This document shows, one piece after another, positions 9,568 to 18,927 of a DNA stretch of 64,000 nt. A program made the position numbers and the translations under genes. Source of the stretch: an uncultured Paracoccaceae bacterium (lineage in GTDB: Bacteria; Pseudomonadota; Alphaproteobacteria; Rhodobacterales; Rhodobacteraceae); contig CANLQO010000004.1 in assembly GCA_947493335.1 (NCBI GenBank), positions 92,531 through 156,530 on the forward strand, given 5' to 3'. The notes below the pieces were generated by a model, which was given only the letters and a program-made list of their open reading frames with translations, ran no database searches and was not told where the DNA came from. Position 1 is the stretch's first letter. Each line of letters begins with the position of its first letter.

Positions 9568-10466
9568 CGTAACTGTCCTTTGTGGCCGCCGTCGCGGCGT
9601 TCCATCTCCCGATGTCGTTTAGACACCTGCCAACCGTCCGCTGCAAGGGATGCGGCCACCCTTTCGGCCATTGCGACAGATCTGTGTTGTCCGCCCGTGC
9701 AGCCAAAACCGATAGCGAGGTGCGATCGGCCTTCGTCTTTGTGTGCCGGGAGCTGCAAATCCAAGAGCGACGTCACTCGGGCAAAGAAGTCATCAAAACG
9801 CGGATCAGCGGCGACATAGGCGTCAACCTCGGGCGCGCGCCCGTCTTTGGCGCGCAGGGTTTCGTCCCAGTGCGGGTTGCGCAGGAACCGGCAGTCGAGC
9901 ACCATGTCCAGCCCACGCGGCAAACCGCGTTTGTAGGAAAAAGACTGGACAGAGACCCCCAAGGTTGCGCTTTGCGGCGCAAACAGACGCTCCACCTCGG
10001 CCTTGAGGTCGTGTGGGGTCATCGCTGTTGTATCGATCAGCACATCCGCGCGCGCACGAATTGGAACCAGCAGGTCGGTTTCAGCCGTAATGCCAGCAAG
10101 AGGCGGCCCGGCAGGGGCAAGCGGATGGCGGCGACGCGTTTCAGAATAGCGGCGGATCAATGTGTCGGCATCGGCCTCAAGATAAAGAACCTGCGTGGCA
10201 TCGCCCTGACTTTCGGTGACGCTGTCGATTGCGGCAATCAGCGCGTTGGTGCCGAAATCACGGTTGCGGACATCAATGCCCAGCGCAAGTGGCCGTGTCG
10301 CGGGGCCAGCAAGAAGCCGCGACAAGAGCGAAAGCGGCAGGTTATCGATCACCTCGAACCCGATGTCTTCGAGCGCCCGAATGGCGGTCGAACGCCCACC
10401 GCCCGACGGACCCGTGACCAAAAGAACAGGCGGGTTGTCGGTTTGGTTGGTCGAAGTCGTTTTCAT
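9564..10466 (-). CDS. rapZ: RNase adapter protein RapZ / nucleotide-binding protein
   Basis: RapZ (YvcJ/YhbJ family), a GTP/ATP-binding protein that in enterobacteria directs RNase E to a small RNA controlling glucosamine-6-phosphate synthesis. About 300 residues. The P-loop reads [18 protein letters not shown] (the usual Lys is Arg, as GGGRST). Further blocks are [32 protein letters not shown] and, near the C-terminus, [20 protein letters not shown] with the Cys/His ligands typical of the family. I prefer the ATG at 10466, giving an ATGA overlap with hprK, over the ATG at 10478. It sits in the conserved hprK-rapZ-manX-ptsH block. Confidence 0.93.
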   Translation of the reverse strand: MKTTSTNQTDNPPVLLVTGPSGGGRSTAIRALEDIGFEVIDNLPLSLLSRLLAGPATRPLALGIDVRNRDFGTNALIAAIDSVTESQGDATQVLYLEADADTLIRRYSETRRRHPLAPAGPPLAGITAETDLLVPIRARADVLIDTTAMTPHDLKAEVERLFAPQSATLGVSVQSFSYKRGLPRGLDMVLDCRFLRNPHWDETLRAKDGRAPEVDAYVAADPRFDDFFARVTSLLDLQLPAHKDEGRSHLAIGFGCTGGQHRSVAMAERVAASLAADGWQVSKRHREMERRDGGHKGQLR

Positions 10467-10885
10467 GGCTGGGGCCATCCATAGCGCATCATTGTAGCGA
10501 TCGCAGATGCGAAATGTAGGCCGTCTACCCTATGACACAAGGGGATGTCACATCCCAAATGCGTGACATGACGTGGCGGAGGCAGCCTGTCGACCGCCAA
10601 TTCGTCCATGTTGATCGCCAGTTTGATTGCCGTGCGCGGGACCATGGGCGCGTTGATCAACCCAATGCCCCGTGCCTCAATCAACGATGGGAGTGTTGCG
10701 GGGCGACTGGCCCACAGGATGGGACCATCACGTTCGATCCGGGTCTGGTCATCCGCGACCAGTCCAGCACCTAGCGCAATCAATTGCAACGCGAGGGCCG
10801 ACTTTCCGCTGCCCGAGGCCCCGGTGATCAGCACGCCTTTTCCGTCCAGATCGACGCAAGTGGCGTGCAAATTGGATTCGATCAT
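10463..10885 (-). CDS. hprK: HPr kinase/phosphorylase (short alphaproteobacterial form)
   Basis: Phosphorylates HPr on its regulatory serine. Only 140 residues, against about 310 in Firmicutes, because the N-terminal domain is absent; this short form is normal in Alphaproteobacteria. The P-loop is [20 protein letters not shown] (residues about 20-37), followed by [12 protein letters not shown] (the DDxxR region). It lies four bases after chvG and overlaps rapZ by four bases, so it belongs to the chvI-chvG-hprK-rapZ-manX-ptsH operon. The intact Ser site in HPr shows a target is present. Confidence 0.93.
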   Translation of the reverse strand: MIESNLHATCVDLDGKGVLITGASGSGKSALALQLIALGAGLVADDQTRIERDGPILWASRPATLPSLIEARGIGLINAPMVPRTAIKLAINMDELAVDRLPPPRHVTHLGCDIPLCHRVDGLHFASAIATMMRYGWPQP

Positions 10886-10888
10886 GGG

Positions 10889-12619
10889 TCAGACCGGCAG
10901 GCCCACAACAAAGCGCGCGCCCAGCGGGTCAGATGTCATGTCCGCTTCGCCCGGGCGAATGTTTTCGGCCCAGATCACGCCGCCATGGGCCTCGATGATC
11001 TGCTTGGAGATCGCAAGCCCAAGGCCCGAGTTATCGCCAAACTGACCCTCTGGCCGTTCAGAGTAAAAACGCTGAAAGACTTTCTGCAACGCTTCGTTCG
11101 GGATGCCGGGGCCTGTATCCTCGACCACGACCAGCACCCGGTTCTCACGCTTTCTGGCCCAGACCCGGATCGCGTCGCCGTCTTCGCAAAAAGAGATCGC
11201 GTTGGTGATCAGGTTGACGAAGACCTGTGCCAAGCGGCCTTCCAGCCCCAAAACTTCGATGGGATGTTCTGGCAGGTCGGCGATGTACTCCACCCCCTTT
11301 GATTCAGCCTCTTTGCCGAGGAATTCATTGAGGTTGCGCAGCATCTTGAGGAGGTCAAACGCCTCTTCTTCCTCTTTGACGAGTTCGCTATCAAGCCGAG
11401 ATGCGTTGGAGATGTCGCTGACAAGGCGGTCAAGGCGGCGCACATCATGTTCGATCACTTCGAGCATTTTCTCACGCTGATCTTCGCGCTTGGCGATGCG
11501 CATCGTGCCAACCGCAGAGCGCAGTGAAGCAAGCGGGTTCTTGATCTCATGGGCGACGTCTGCCGCGAATTGTTCGTTGCCCTCGATCCGTTCATAAAGC
11601 GCCTGCACCATCCCGCGCAGCGCACCGGACAGGCGGCCGATTTCATCTGGCCGGGCGGTCAGATCGGGAATGCGTACTTTGGTCGGTGACATCTTGCGCG
11701 CGTTTTTGTCACGACCAAGCTCTGCCGCTGCGGCCAGATCCGCCAGCGGATTGGCAATGGTCGAGGCAAGCACAAGGCTCAGACCAATGGAAATCAGGAT
11801 GCCGACCAGAAACAGCCTGAGGACCTGTTCCCGTTCGCGCGCGACAAGGGCGTCCAATTCGCCGGCTGCAGAAGAGATCAGGACAACGCCAACGGCGCGA
11901 CCATTTTGCGAGATCGGTGTCGATACGACAAATGTCGTCCCATTGGAGGTCGTGTTGGCACTTACGCCGGTGCCGTTTTCCATCACCGTGCGGATATCGT
12001 CAGGCGTCACGTCCTGAAGTGCATCCACGCTGCCATTGTCGATGCTGACCACAGCCCGCATGGATCCCCAGACCTGCGCCAGAAAATCGCTGATGAATGT
12101 GGCGCTGTCATCGCGTTCCAACCCGTCAATGGCAGAGCCGCCACGAGCACCTTTGGCGGTTGCAATCAGCGTGCCCGAGGGATCATAGACGGCAACGTCG
12201 ATGCCACCGCGCAAATCCATCTCGGCCAGGGTATTGACGACGTCGATGCCGTCGCCGGTGATCAGATCAACGGGCGCCGTCATCGGCATGCGTGCCTCAA
12301 GCACGTCGGCGATCAGTTCGGCCTCGTTCACAAGGCCATTGGCCCGCTGAAACGCCAGGTTGTCGCGGCTGGGGTTCAGATAAAGCACCCCTGCCACGAG
12401 CAGGATCATGGCAATCAGATTGAACGTGATGATTTTGCGCGCAATCGGCGAATTGCGCAGCTGGATCAATCCGCGGCTTTTGCGGTGCGCCAGCATTTCT
12501 TGTTCGTGCAGCGCCGTGGGCGATACCCAGTCGTCACCCAAAACAAGGTCCGGCTGGCTTTGCGCTGCCTTCCGGACCGAGTTCAGGTCGCGTACATCAA
12601 TGTCAGAGACATCGGTCAT
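10889..12619 (-). CDS. chvG: Sensor histidine kinase ChvG (ExoS family)
   Basis: Membrane sensor kinase of the ChvG/ChvI system, which in rhizobia and Agrobacterium responds to acid or envelope stress; here placed beside pckA and the PTS. About 576 residues. Two membrane helices (IITFNLIAMILLVAGVLYL near 65 and FLVGILISIGLSLVLAST near 270) bracket a periplasmic sensor domain. A HAMP region follows, then the H-box ADVAHEIKNPLASLRSA, the N-box LITNAISFCEDGD and the G-boxes DTGPGIP and NSGLGLAISKQI. GTG at 12622 and ATG at 12619 are adjacent starts right after the chvI stop; I use the ATG. Confidence 0.94.
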   Translation of the reverse strand: MTDVSDIDVRDLNSVRKAAQSQPDLVLGDDWVSPTALHEQEMLAHRKSRGLIQLRNSPIARKIITFNLIAMILLVAGVLYLNPSRDNLAFQRANGLVNEAELIADVLEARMPMTAPVDLITGDGIDVVNTLAEMDLRGGIDVAVYDPSGTLIATAKGARGGSAIDGLERDDSATFISDFLAQVWGSMRAVVSIDNGSVDALQDVTPDDIRTVMENGTGVSANTTSNGTTFVVSTPISQNGRAVGVVLISSAAGELDALVAREREQVLRLFLVGILISIGLSLVLASTIANPLADLAAAAELGRDKNARKMSPTKVRIPDLTARPDEIGRLSGALRGMVQALYERIEGNEQFAADVAHEIKNPLASLRSAVGTMRIAKREDQREKMLEVIEHDVRRLDRLVSDISNASRLDSELVKEEEEAFDLLKMLRNLNEFLGKEAESKGVEYIADLPEHPIEVLGLEGRLAQVFVNLITNAISFCEDGDAIRVWARKRENRVLVVVEDTGPGIPNEALQKVFQRFYSERPEGQFGDNSGLGLAISKQIIEAHGGVIWAENIRPGEADMTSDPLGARFVVGLPV

Positions 12620-12622
12620 CAC

Positions 12623-13324
12623 TTACTCTTCGTTATAGCGATACCCGATGCCGTAGAGTGTTTCGATTGCCGAGAATTCGTCGTCGGCCTGCCGCATCTT
12701 CTTGCGCAGCCGCTTGATGTGGCTGTCGATTGTGCGGTCATCCACGTAGACCTGATCATCATAAGCCACGTCCATCAGTTGATCGCGCGACTTCACAAAG
12801 CCCGGACGCTGTGCAAGCGCCTGCAGAAGCAGGAATTCGGTCACAGTCAACGAGACATCTTCGCCCTTCCACTTCACCGCGTGCCGCAGCGGATCCATCG
12901 TCAGTTCGCCGCGGACCATGATCTTGGTCTCTTCAGTTTCCTCAACCTCTTCGCCAGAAATCACATCCTGACGGCGCAAAAGCGCGCGGATGCGTTCCAC
13001 CAGAAGGCGCTGGCTGAAGGGTTTCTTGACGTAGTCGTCCGCGCCCATACGCAGGCCCAGAACTTCGTCAATTTCGTCATCCTTGGAGGTCAGGAAGATG
13101 ACCGGCATCGACGTCTTCTGACGCAGACGCTGCAACAGATCCATGCCATCCATGCGCGGCATCTTGATGTCCAGAACGGCCATATCCGGCATACGCTTGT
13201 TAAAGGCGTCCAAGGCCGATTGGCCATCGTTGTAGGTTTCGACCTCGAACCCTTCGGCTTCGAGAGTCATCGAGACCGACGTCAGGATGTTCCTGTCGTC
13301 GTCCACAAGTGCAATTTTTGACAT
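12623..13324 (-). CDS. chvI: Response regulator ChvI (OmpR family)
   Basis: DNA-binding response regulator paired with ChvG, 233 residues. Receiver domain: acidic pocket in [12 protein letters not shown], phosphorylated Asp in [14 protein letters not shown], Thr/Ser in [11 protein letters not shown] and Lys in [10 protein letters not shown] winged-helix domain follows with the typical [20 protein letters not shown] and the [16 protein letters not shown] recognition helix. The ATG at 13324 (MSKIALVDD) is preferred over a frame extending to 13402. It is divergent from pckA with about 300 bases between, so it may regulate that promoter; this is inference. Confidence 0.95.
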   Translation of the reverse strand: MSKIALVDDDRNILTSVSMTLEAEGFEVETYNDGQSALDAFNKRMPDMAVLDIKMPRMDGMDLLQRLRQKTSMPVIFLTSKDDEIDEVLGLRMGADDYVKKPFSQRLLVERIRALLRRQDVISGEEVEETEETKIMVRGELTMDPLRHAVKWKGEDVSLTVTEFLLLQALAQRPGFVKSRDQLMDVAYDDQVYVDDRTIDSHIKRLRKKMRQADDEFSAIETLYGIGYRYNEE

Positions 13325-13472
13325 GGGTTTGACCCTTACTGCTTTATTGTTGATCTTGCCTGCTTTTTGCCAAGGTTTCCCCGTTTTGGAGAAACGAATC
13401 AAGTCTCAACTACGAATCAGGCCGTGATGTGTGCCTTATTTGTGCTTTCAGGTGTTATTTTCGCATTAACTG

Positions 13473-13531
13473 CGTTTCAAAAAGGTCACGCATTGGAATG
13501 GTGGCGTTAACATGGAAATGGTTGCGCTAAC
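13473..13531 (+). promoter_or_regulatory. Repeated GC(A/G)(T/C)TAAC sites in the chvI-pckA divergent region
   Basis: In the 299-base gap between chvI and pckA the octamers GCATTAAC (13473), GCGTTAAC (13504) and GCGCTAAC (13524) recur. The last two are part of a 20-base near-tandem repeat (about 13498-13537). Spacings of 31 and 20 bases are close to whole helical turns, as for a regulator binding one DNA face. The start-proximal site is about 90 bases before pckA. The regulator is unknown; ChvI is one candidate. Confidence 0.4.
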
Positions 13532-13623
13532 GTGGGTTTCGGGGGGTATTCGCGCGCAAAATCATGGTGCTAAGTGGTGTGGTCCGGGCCGAGACTGGCC
13601 CCTTTTGAGATGGAGCACGCCCA

Positions 13624-15222
13624 ATGGACCACGGTACGGTCAACCCGCAGATGACACTTGCGCAACAAGGCATCACAGGGCTTGGCGCGGTCTATTACAA
13701 CGAGGACGAAGCGACGTTGCAGGCCGCCGCCATCGCCGCAGGCGAAGGTGTTGAGGGCCAGGGCGGGACGTTTCTGGTGACAACCGGCAAACACACAGGT
13801 CGGTCACCCAAAGACAAATTTGTGGTGCGGTCGCCCGCAGTCGAAGACACGATCTGGTGGGAAAACAACCCGCCGATGGACCCCGCAGCTTTTGATCAGC
13901 TTTACGACGATATGATCGCGCATATGCAGGGCGGCACCTACCGCGTGCAGGATCTATTTGGCGGCGCGGACCCGGCACATCGTCTTGACGTCCGCGTGGT
14001 AACAGAACTCACCTGGCATGGTCTGTTCATCCGGCATCTTTTGCGTCGCCCTGCCGCAGACGAGATCGCAAGCTTTACCCCAGACTGGACCATCATCAAT
14101 TGCCCAAGCTTCAAGGCTGATCCTGCGCGTCATGGTTGCCGCAGCGAAACGGTGATCACGCTGAACTTTGATCGCAAACTCATCCTGATCGGCGGCACCG
14201 AGTACGCGGGTGAGAACAAGAAATCGGTCTTTACGCTGCTGAACTATCTGCTGCCTGAAAAGGGCATCATGCCGATGCATTGCTCGGCCAACCACGCGCC
14301 GGGCAATCCGGTCGATACGGCGGTTTTCTTTGGTCTCTCCGGCACCGGCAAGACCACGCTGTCTGCTGACCCGACCCGCGTGTTGATCGGGGACGACGAA
14401 CACGGTTGGTCAGAGCGCGGCACATTCAACTTTGAGGGCGGATGCTACGCCAAGACCATCGGGCTGGACCCCAAAGCAGAGCCCGAAATCTACGCAACCT
14501 GTTCCATGCCGCACACGGTGATTGAAAACATGGTGTTTGATCCAGAGACCAAGGAACTGGATTTTGAAGATGACAGCCTGACCGCTAACATGCGCTGCGC
14601 TTATCCGTTGAACTACATTGGCAATGCTTCTGAAAGTGCGCTGGGCGGCCACCCCAAGAACATTATTATGCTCACATGTGACGCCTTTGGTGTCCTGCCT
14701 CCGATCAGCCGCCTGACCCCAGCGCAGGCCATGTATCATTTCCTGTCTGGTTTCACCTCCAAGGTTGCGGGCACAGAACGCGGCGTGACAGAGCCGGAGC
14801 CGACGTTCAGCACCTGTTTTGGTGCGCCGTTCATGCCGCGTCGGCCAGAAGAATACGGCAACTTGCTACGCAAAAAGATCGCAAGCCACGGCGCGACCTG
14901 CTGGTTGGTCAACACCGGCTGGACCGGTGGCGCATATGGCACAGGCAGCCGGATGCCGATCAAGGCCACGCGCGCGCTGCTGTCGGCCGCGCTGGACGGG
15001 TCACTGGTCGAGAACCAGTTTATCAAGGACACGCATTTCGGCTTTGAAGTGCCGGTGACCTGCGAGGGCGTCGATAGCCGCCTGTTGAACCCGCGCGATA
15101 CATGGGCCGACAAGGACGCTTATGACGCGCAGGCCAAGAAGCTGGTTGCGATGTTCAGCGACAACTTTGAAAAATATGTCCCCTTCATCGACGATGACGT
15201 CAAAGCCGCCGCTATCGGCTAG
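13624..15222 (+). CDS. pckA: Phosphoenolpyruvate carboxykinase (ATP)
   Basis: Converts oxaloacetate plus ATP to PEP and CO2, the first committed step of gluconeogenesis. 532 residues, the usual size of the ATP-dependent enzyme. Clear motifs are [26 protein letters not shown], the kinase-1a loop [16 protein letters not shown], the kinase-1b region [13 protein letters not shown], and [14 protein letters not shown] near the C-terminus. The ATG at 13624 is followed by a normal N-terminus. Gene order pckA/chvI-chvG is conserved in many Alphaproteobacteria. Expression is probably controlled through the divergent region described separately. It would be needed for growth on acetate or other C2 to C4 substrates. 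Confidence 0.98.
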   Translation: MDHGTVNPQMTLAQQGITGLGAVYYNEDEATLQAAAIAAGEGVEGQGGTFLVTTGKHTGRSPKDKFVVRSPAVEDTIWWENNPPMDPAAFDQLYDDMIAHMQGGTYRVQDLFGGADPAHRLDVRVVTELTWHGLFIRHLLRRPAADEIASFTPDWTIINCPSFKADPARHGCRSETVITLNFDRKLILIGGTEYAGENKKSVFTLLNYLLPEKGIMPMHCSANHAPGNPVDTAVFFGLSGTGKTTLSADPTRVLIGDDEHGWSERGTFNFEGGCYAKTIGLDPKAEPEIYATCSMPHTVIENMVFDPETKELDFEDDSLTANMRCAYPLNYIGNASESALGGHPKNIIMLTCDAFGVLPPISRLTPAQAMYHFLSGFTSKVAGTERGVTEPEPTFSTCFGAPFMPRRPEEYGNLLRKKIASHGATCWLVNTGWTGGAYGTGSRMPIKATRALLSAALDGSLVENQFIKDTHFGFEVPVTCEGVDSRLLNPRDTWADKDAYDAQAKKLVAMFSDNFEKYVPFIDDDVKAAAIG

Positions 15223-15263
15223 GGCCCGTTTCCAAGGCTGTGCGAATTGATTAGGGTCGGGCC

Positions 15264-15797
15264 ATGCGCCTGACCCTTTTTCTAATCTCACTTTTTGCCA
15301 GCCCACTTTCGGCCCAGCAGATCGGCGGGACAGATCACCTGCTTTCCCATGTCAGGCCGGTCTTTTTCTGCGTGGACCTGCACCCGGACAGCAGCGCGCA
15401 AGAGGATCTAGGCGTCTGGACTTTTCCCCATGGTGCCCCGCTGCCTTACGAGATCAGCGACAACCAAGTTATGGCGCGTCCGGGGCTGGCCTTTGGCTTT
15501 GAAATCCGGGCGTCCGGGCCTGACAGGCTTCGTGATGTGACCATTGTCGTGGATCACCCACCGCTGCAGGACACAAAAGTGACGCGCCACAGCTGGACGG
15601 CCGATATTCCTGCGCGAGGCAATGCGCTGAGCTACTATGGCTTCGGACGGCCGGAAGAAGTCACGACGGGCCGGTGGTCTTTCTCTTATATCAAGGATGA
15701 CCGGGTGCTTTATCGGCACGACTTTGATCTTTTGCCCGCAAAAGACCCTCTTCAGACCTGTGTTGCGGCCGAGATGTCCGGGACATTGCACGAATGA
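15264..15797 (+). CDS. Secreted DUF3859-like protein, copy 1
   Basis: A 177-residue exported protein. The start MRLTLFLISLFASPLSAQQ is a signal peptide with a likely AxA-type cleavage after SAQ. The mature part contains GLAFGFEIRASGPD, VTIVVDHPPL and WSFSYIKDDRVLYRHDFDL; two features (a DHPP turn and the final YRHDF strand) recur in the next gene. I recognise the family as DUF3859 with fair confidence; no catalytic motif is visible. Two cysteines (near 32 and 166) could bridge. It overlaps the next gene by four bases (ATGA), so the pair is cotranscribed. Function unknown. Confidence 0.75.
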   Translation: MRLTLFLISLFASPLSAQQIGGTDHLLSHVRPVFFCVDLHPDSSAQEDLGVWTFPHGAPLPYEISDNQVMARPGLAFGFEIRASGPDRLRDVTIVVDHPPLQDTKVTRHSWTADIPARGNALSYYGFGRPEEVTTGRWSFSYIKDDRVLYRHDFDLLPAKDPLQTCVAAEMSGTLHE

Positions 15798-16330
15798 CGC
15801 GCTCCGCTCTGATCCTTGCCCTAATACCCCTGTGGGTGTCGGCGCAACCGGCACCTGACGAAGTCTCACCGCTGATTGCAAGCGTGCAAAGCGGCGTCGT
15901 CTGCCCGCCATCGACGGTTGGATCGTCGCCCGCGCCCGATACGGTCGCAGGGACAACGCATTTGATCGAGGAAGAACCGCCATTTGTTTCGCTGTCCAAC
16001 CGTGTGCCTGCGGTGCTGGGTATCGGTTTTGGGACCAAGGCGTTATCCGAAGCGGCGATGGGCATCGACACCGTCACCATGACTGTCACTCATCCGCCGA
16101 TGGGCGCCGGTGGGGCAGTGCGCCAAAGCTTTGAGACACGGATCAGTGGCCTTGATCCGTCGCTGACTTTCTATCAGTTCGACTATGACTATGAGTTGGT
16201 ACGCGGCATCTGGCAGATGGAGGCCAGCAAGAACGGCACGGTTCTATATCGCACCACCTTTGAAATCGTCGGCCCCGAGCAAGTCCCCGAACTTGCGGCC
16301 ATTTGCGGGTTTGAGGAGTTGCTGTCCTAG
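15794..16330 (+). CDS. Secreted DUF3859-like protein, copy 2
   Basis: A 178-residue exported protein that follows copy 1 with an ATGA overlap. The signal peptide is MTRSALILALIPLWVSAQP. The mature part has PAVLGIGFGTKA, VTMTVTHPPMG, FYQFDYDYELVRGIWQMEA and a final VLYRTTFEIV, which line up in order with the equivalent strands of the upstream gene, while overall identity looks low. This suggests an old tandem duplication whose products may form a periplasmic pair. No enzyme motif seen. The gene ends 17 bases before the convergent TauE-type gene. Confidence 0.73.
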   Translation: MTRSALILALIPLWVSAQPAPDEVSPLIASVQSGVVCPPSTVGSSPAPDTVAGTTHLIEEEPPFVSLSNRVPAVLGIGFGTKALSEAAMGIDTVTMTVTHPPMGAGGAVRQSFETRISGLDPSLTFYQFDYDYELVRGIWQMEASKNGTVLYRTTFEIVGPEQVPELAAICGFEELLS

Positions 16331-16347
16331 CGCAACCTGATCGCCCT

Positions 16348-17103
16348 TTATATCAGTGCCCGTCGGATCAGATTGGCCCCCGCCACCAACAGCACAATCA
16401 GCGTCGCGCGGCGAAACGCCCGCTGGTCGATCCGATCCTGAATGCGCAACCCAAGAGCCATACCCAGAAGCGCCGGTGCCAGCATCAGGGCGGAAAGCGT
16501 CGCCGTCTCTGTTCGTAGAATGCCAGATTGCAGGTGCGCGCCAACCAGCAGCAAGGCACCCAGTCCAAAGGTCGCGCCCTGCAGGCGCACCTGATCGACC
16601 TTGGGCGTATCCAAAGCAGTCAAATAGGCCACCGTCGGCGGCCCCCAGACCCCCGATATGCCGCCAATGAAGCCTGTCACAACGCCTGCAGTCGCCTCTG
16701 TCCGCAGTGTCTGCTGAGCAAGCCGCGGCGACCAGCCTGCAAGCTGAAGGATCGCAAAGATGATGATCGGAATGCCAATGATAAGCAGAAGCGCGCGGGC
16801 CGACAGAATTGGAACAAGCTGTGCCGCGCAGAGCAATGTCAGGCCGCCCACAATCAGAAACACCCGAAATGCCCGGATGGAGGTCCAAGCCGCGCGAGCG
16901 CCCTGCCTGAGCGCCTGCCAGACGTTTGTTACCAAGGTCGGCAACAACAAGGCTGCCAGAGCGAGTTCCGGAGACATCAGGCTCGAAAGGCCTGAGATCA
17001 TGACCGTTGGCATTGCAAAGCCCACCGTCCCCTTCACAACGCCTGCCGCAAAAGAAACGAGCGCAGCCAGCACAAGGGTTGTGAGGGGGATAAGATCAAA
17101 CAT
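16348..17103 (-). CDS. TauE/SafE-family membrane exporter
   Basis: Integral membrane protein of the sulfite exporter TauE/SafE family, about 251 residues with roughly eight hydrophobic segments. The first helix begins LTTLVLAALVSFAAGVVKGTVGFAMPT, with the GxxKGxxGF pattern common to the family. A half-repeat ATAGVVTGFIGGISGVWGPPTVAYL carries the GFxGGxxGxxGPP motif of the second half. I prefer the ATG at 17103 over 17121. Substrates in the family are sulfite, sulfoacetate or other organosulfur anions; the actual substrate is not decided. It stands alone, convergent with the DUF3859 pair and divergent from the acyl-CoA dehydrogenase. Confidence 0.86.
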   Translation of the reverse strand: MFDLIPLTTLVLAALVSFAAGVVKGTVGFAMPTVMISGLSSLMSPELALAALLLPTLVTNVWQALRQGARAAWTSIRAFRVFLIVGGLTLLCAAQLVPILSARALLLIIGIPIIIFAILQLAGWSPRLAQQTLRTEATAGVVTGFIGGISGVWGPPTVAYLTALDTPKVDQVRLQGATFGLGALLLVGAHLQSGILRTETATLSALMLAPALLGMALGLRIQDRIDQRAFRRATLIVLLVAGANLIRRALI

Positions 17104-17250
17104 GGGCGCAGATTGCCCCAAGCCGGTACAACAGTGGAGGTCAAATCGCGTGCGACATTTTCGGTCTTTTGGAAATAACTTTACGCATGAATATTGCGCT
17201 GCAACTGCGAAGGCGTTAGTTCTGCGCCTGCAAAAGAAAAGGATTCTCCC

Positions 17251-18927
17251 ATGCCCCGCGACAGTGCAGAGACTGACATGCCGATCCTGACCGACCTTCT
17301 TGGCCTGACGGCCGCGGCATTGCCTGCCGTCGCAGATGTGCTGGCACGCGCAAAGTCAGCGGTCGCATCGCAGGTTGTGACCGATGGCCGCGTTTCAGGT
17401 GGCCTGATTGAAGCGCATCAGACAGCGGCACACGGGCTTGCGTGGTTGGCCACCTATGCCGAAGCGCTGCAGCAGATGCAGGGCTGGGCCGAGCGTTTGC
17501 AGGCAGACGGCAAGTTTGGCGAGACCGAGCAACTGATCCACCAGATCGCCTTTGGTGAATACCTTTGGCAAATCTATGGCGGCATCCAGATGAACCAGGG
17601 TGAGGTCGTGCGCCTGCAGGACATGGGGCTTACACAGGATGATATGCGCGCCCTGATGGTGCCTGCAGTGATGACGCTTTGTGATGCGGGCAATACGCAA
17701 TCCGCCCGCACACGCCTTGTTGCGCTGATGCAGGAACACTCTGCCGACATCACCGTGGGGAAGACCGGGCTGGATGATGAACTTGAGATGATCCGCGAGC
17801 AATTTCGCCGCTTTAGCGTCGACCGGGTCGAGCCGCATGCGCACGAATGGCACCTTAATGACGAGTTGATCCCGCTGGAGATTATCTCAGAGATGGCTGA
17901 AATGGGCGTGTTTGGCCTGACCATCCCCGAAGAATACGGTGGCTTTGGCCTGTCCAAGGCATCAATGTGCGTCGTCTCGGAAGAGTTATCGCGCGGCTAC
18001 ATCGGGGTCGGATCTTTGGGCACGCGATCCGAAATTGCCGCCGAACTGATCCTTTGCGGTGGCACCGATGCGCAAAAAGAAAAGTGGTTGCCGGGTCTGG
18101 CCAGCGCGGAAATCCTACCGACCGCAGTCTTCACGGAACCCAACACCGGTTCAGACCTTGGCAGCCTGCGCACCAAGGCACGCAAGCAGGGCGACGACTG
18201 GATCATCAACGGCAACAAAACATGGATCACCCATGCCGCCCGGACCCATGTGATGACAGTGCTGGCCCGCAGCGTTGAAGATACCGATGACTACAAGGGT
18301 CTTTCAATGTTTCTGGCCGAAAAGACCCCCGGCACCGATGAAGACCCCTGGCAGGATCCGGGTATCTCGGGCGGCGAGATCGAGGTCCTGGGCTATCGCG
18401 GCATGAAGGAATACACGCTCAACTTTGATGATTTCAAAGTGAAGGGTGAAAACCTGCTGGGCGGCGTTGAGGGTCAGGGCTTTAAGCAATTGATGCAGAC
18501 CTTCGAAAGCGCCCGTATCCAGACCGCCGCACGTGCGGTTGGCGTGGCACAGTCTGCGCTGGATGAAGGCATGGCCTATGCGCAGACCCGCAACCAATTC
18601 GGCAAGGCCCTGATCAATTTCCCCCGCGTGTCCGGCAAGCTGGCCATGATGGCGGTTGAGATCATGATTGCGCGCCAGATGACCTATTTCAGTGCCCGCG
18701 AAAAAGACGAGGATCGCCGCTGCGATCTTGAGGCTGGCATGGCAAAGCTTTTGGGTGCCCGCGTCGCATGGGCTGCGGCCGATAACGCCTTGCAAATTCA
18801 CGGCGGCAACGGCTTTGCGCTGGAATACAAGATCAGCCGAATTTTGTGCGACGCCCGAATCCTGAACATCTTTGAAGGTGCTGCCGAGATTCAGGCGCAG
18901 GTCATCGCCCGCCGCCTGCTGTCATGA
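17251..18927 (+). CDS. mcd: Acyl-CoA dehydrogenase, probable (2S)-methylsuccinyl-CoA dehydrogenase
   Basis: FAD enzyme that passes electrons to ETF. The 558 residues are longer than ordinary acyl-CoA dehydrogenases (about 380), because of an N-terminal extension of about 150 residues (AHGLAWLATYAEALQQMQGW onwards). The core has EEYGGFGLSKASMCVVSEEL, TEPNTGSDLGSLRTKA (FAD contact), QTRNQFGKALINFP and IFEGAAEIQAQVIARRLL. Methylsuccinyl-CoA dehydrogenase of the ethylmalonyl-CoA pathway is known for such an extension, and I recall it lying near pckA in Rhodobacter; I could not verify this. The start has AAAGGA upstream. The TGA overlaps the next ATG. Confidence 0.82.
   Translation: MPRDSAETDMPILTDLLGLTAAALPAVADVLARAKSAVASQVVTDGRVSGGLIEAHQTAAHGLAWLATYAEALQQMQGWAERLQADGKFGETEQLIHQIAFGEYLWQIYGGIQMNQGEVVRLQDMGLTQDDMRALMVPAVMTLCDAGNTQSARTRLVALMQEHSADITVGKTGLDDELEMIREQFRRFSVDRVEPHAHEWHLNDELIPLEIISEMAEMGVFGLTIPEEYGGFGLSKASMCVVSEELSRGYIGVGSLGTRSEIAAELILCGGTDAQKEKWLPGLASAEILPTAVFTEPNTGSDLGSLRTKARKQGDDWIINGNKTWITHAARTHVMTVLARSVEDTDDYKGLSMFLAEKTPGTDEDPWQDPGISGGEIEVLGYRGMKEYTLNFDDFKVKGENLLGGVEGQGFKQLMQTFESARIQTAARAVGVAQSALDEGMAYAQTRNQFGKALINFPRVSGKLAMMAVEIMIARQMTYFSAREKDEDRRCDLEAGMAKLLGARVAWAAADNALQIHGGNGFALEYKISRILCDARILNIFEGAAEIQAQVIARRLLS

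Noticed and set aside
9564..10466. Arg in place of Lys in the RapZ P-loop as a sign of inactivation
   Set aside because: The rest of the protein is well conserved and in place in the operon; I noted the residue but do not infer loss of function.
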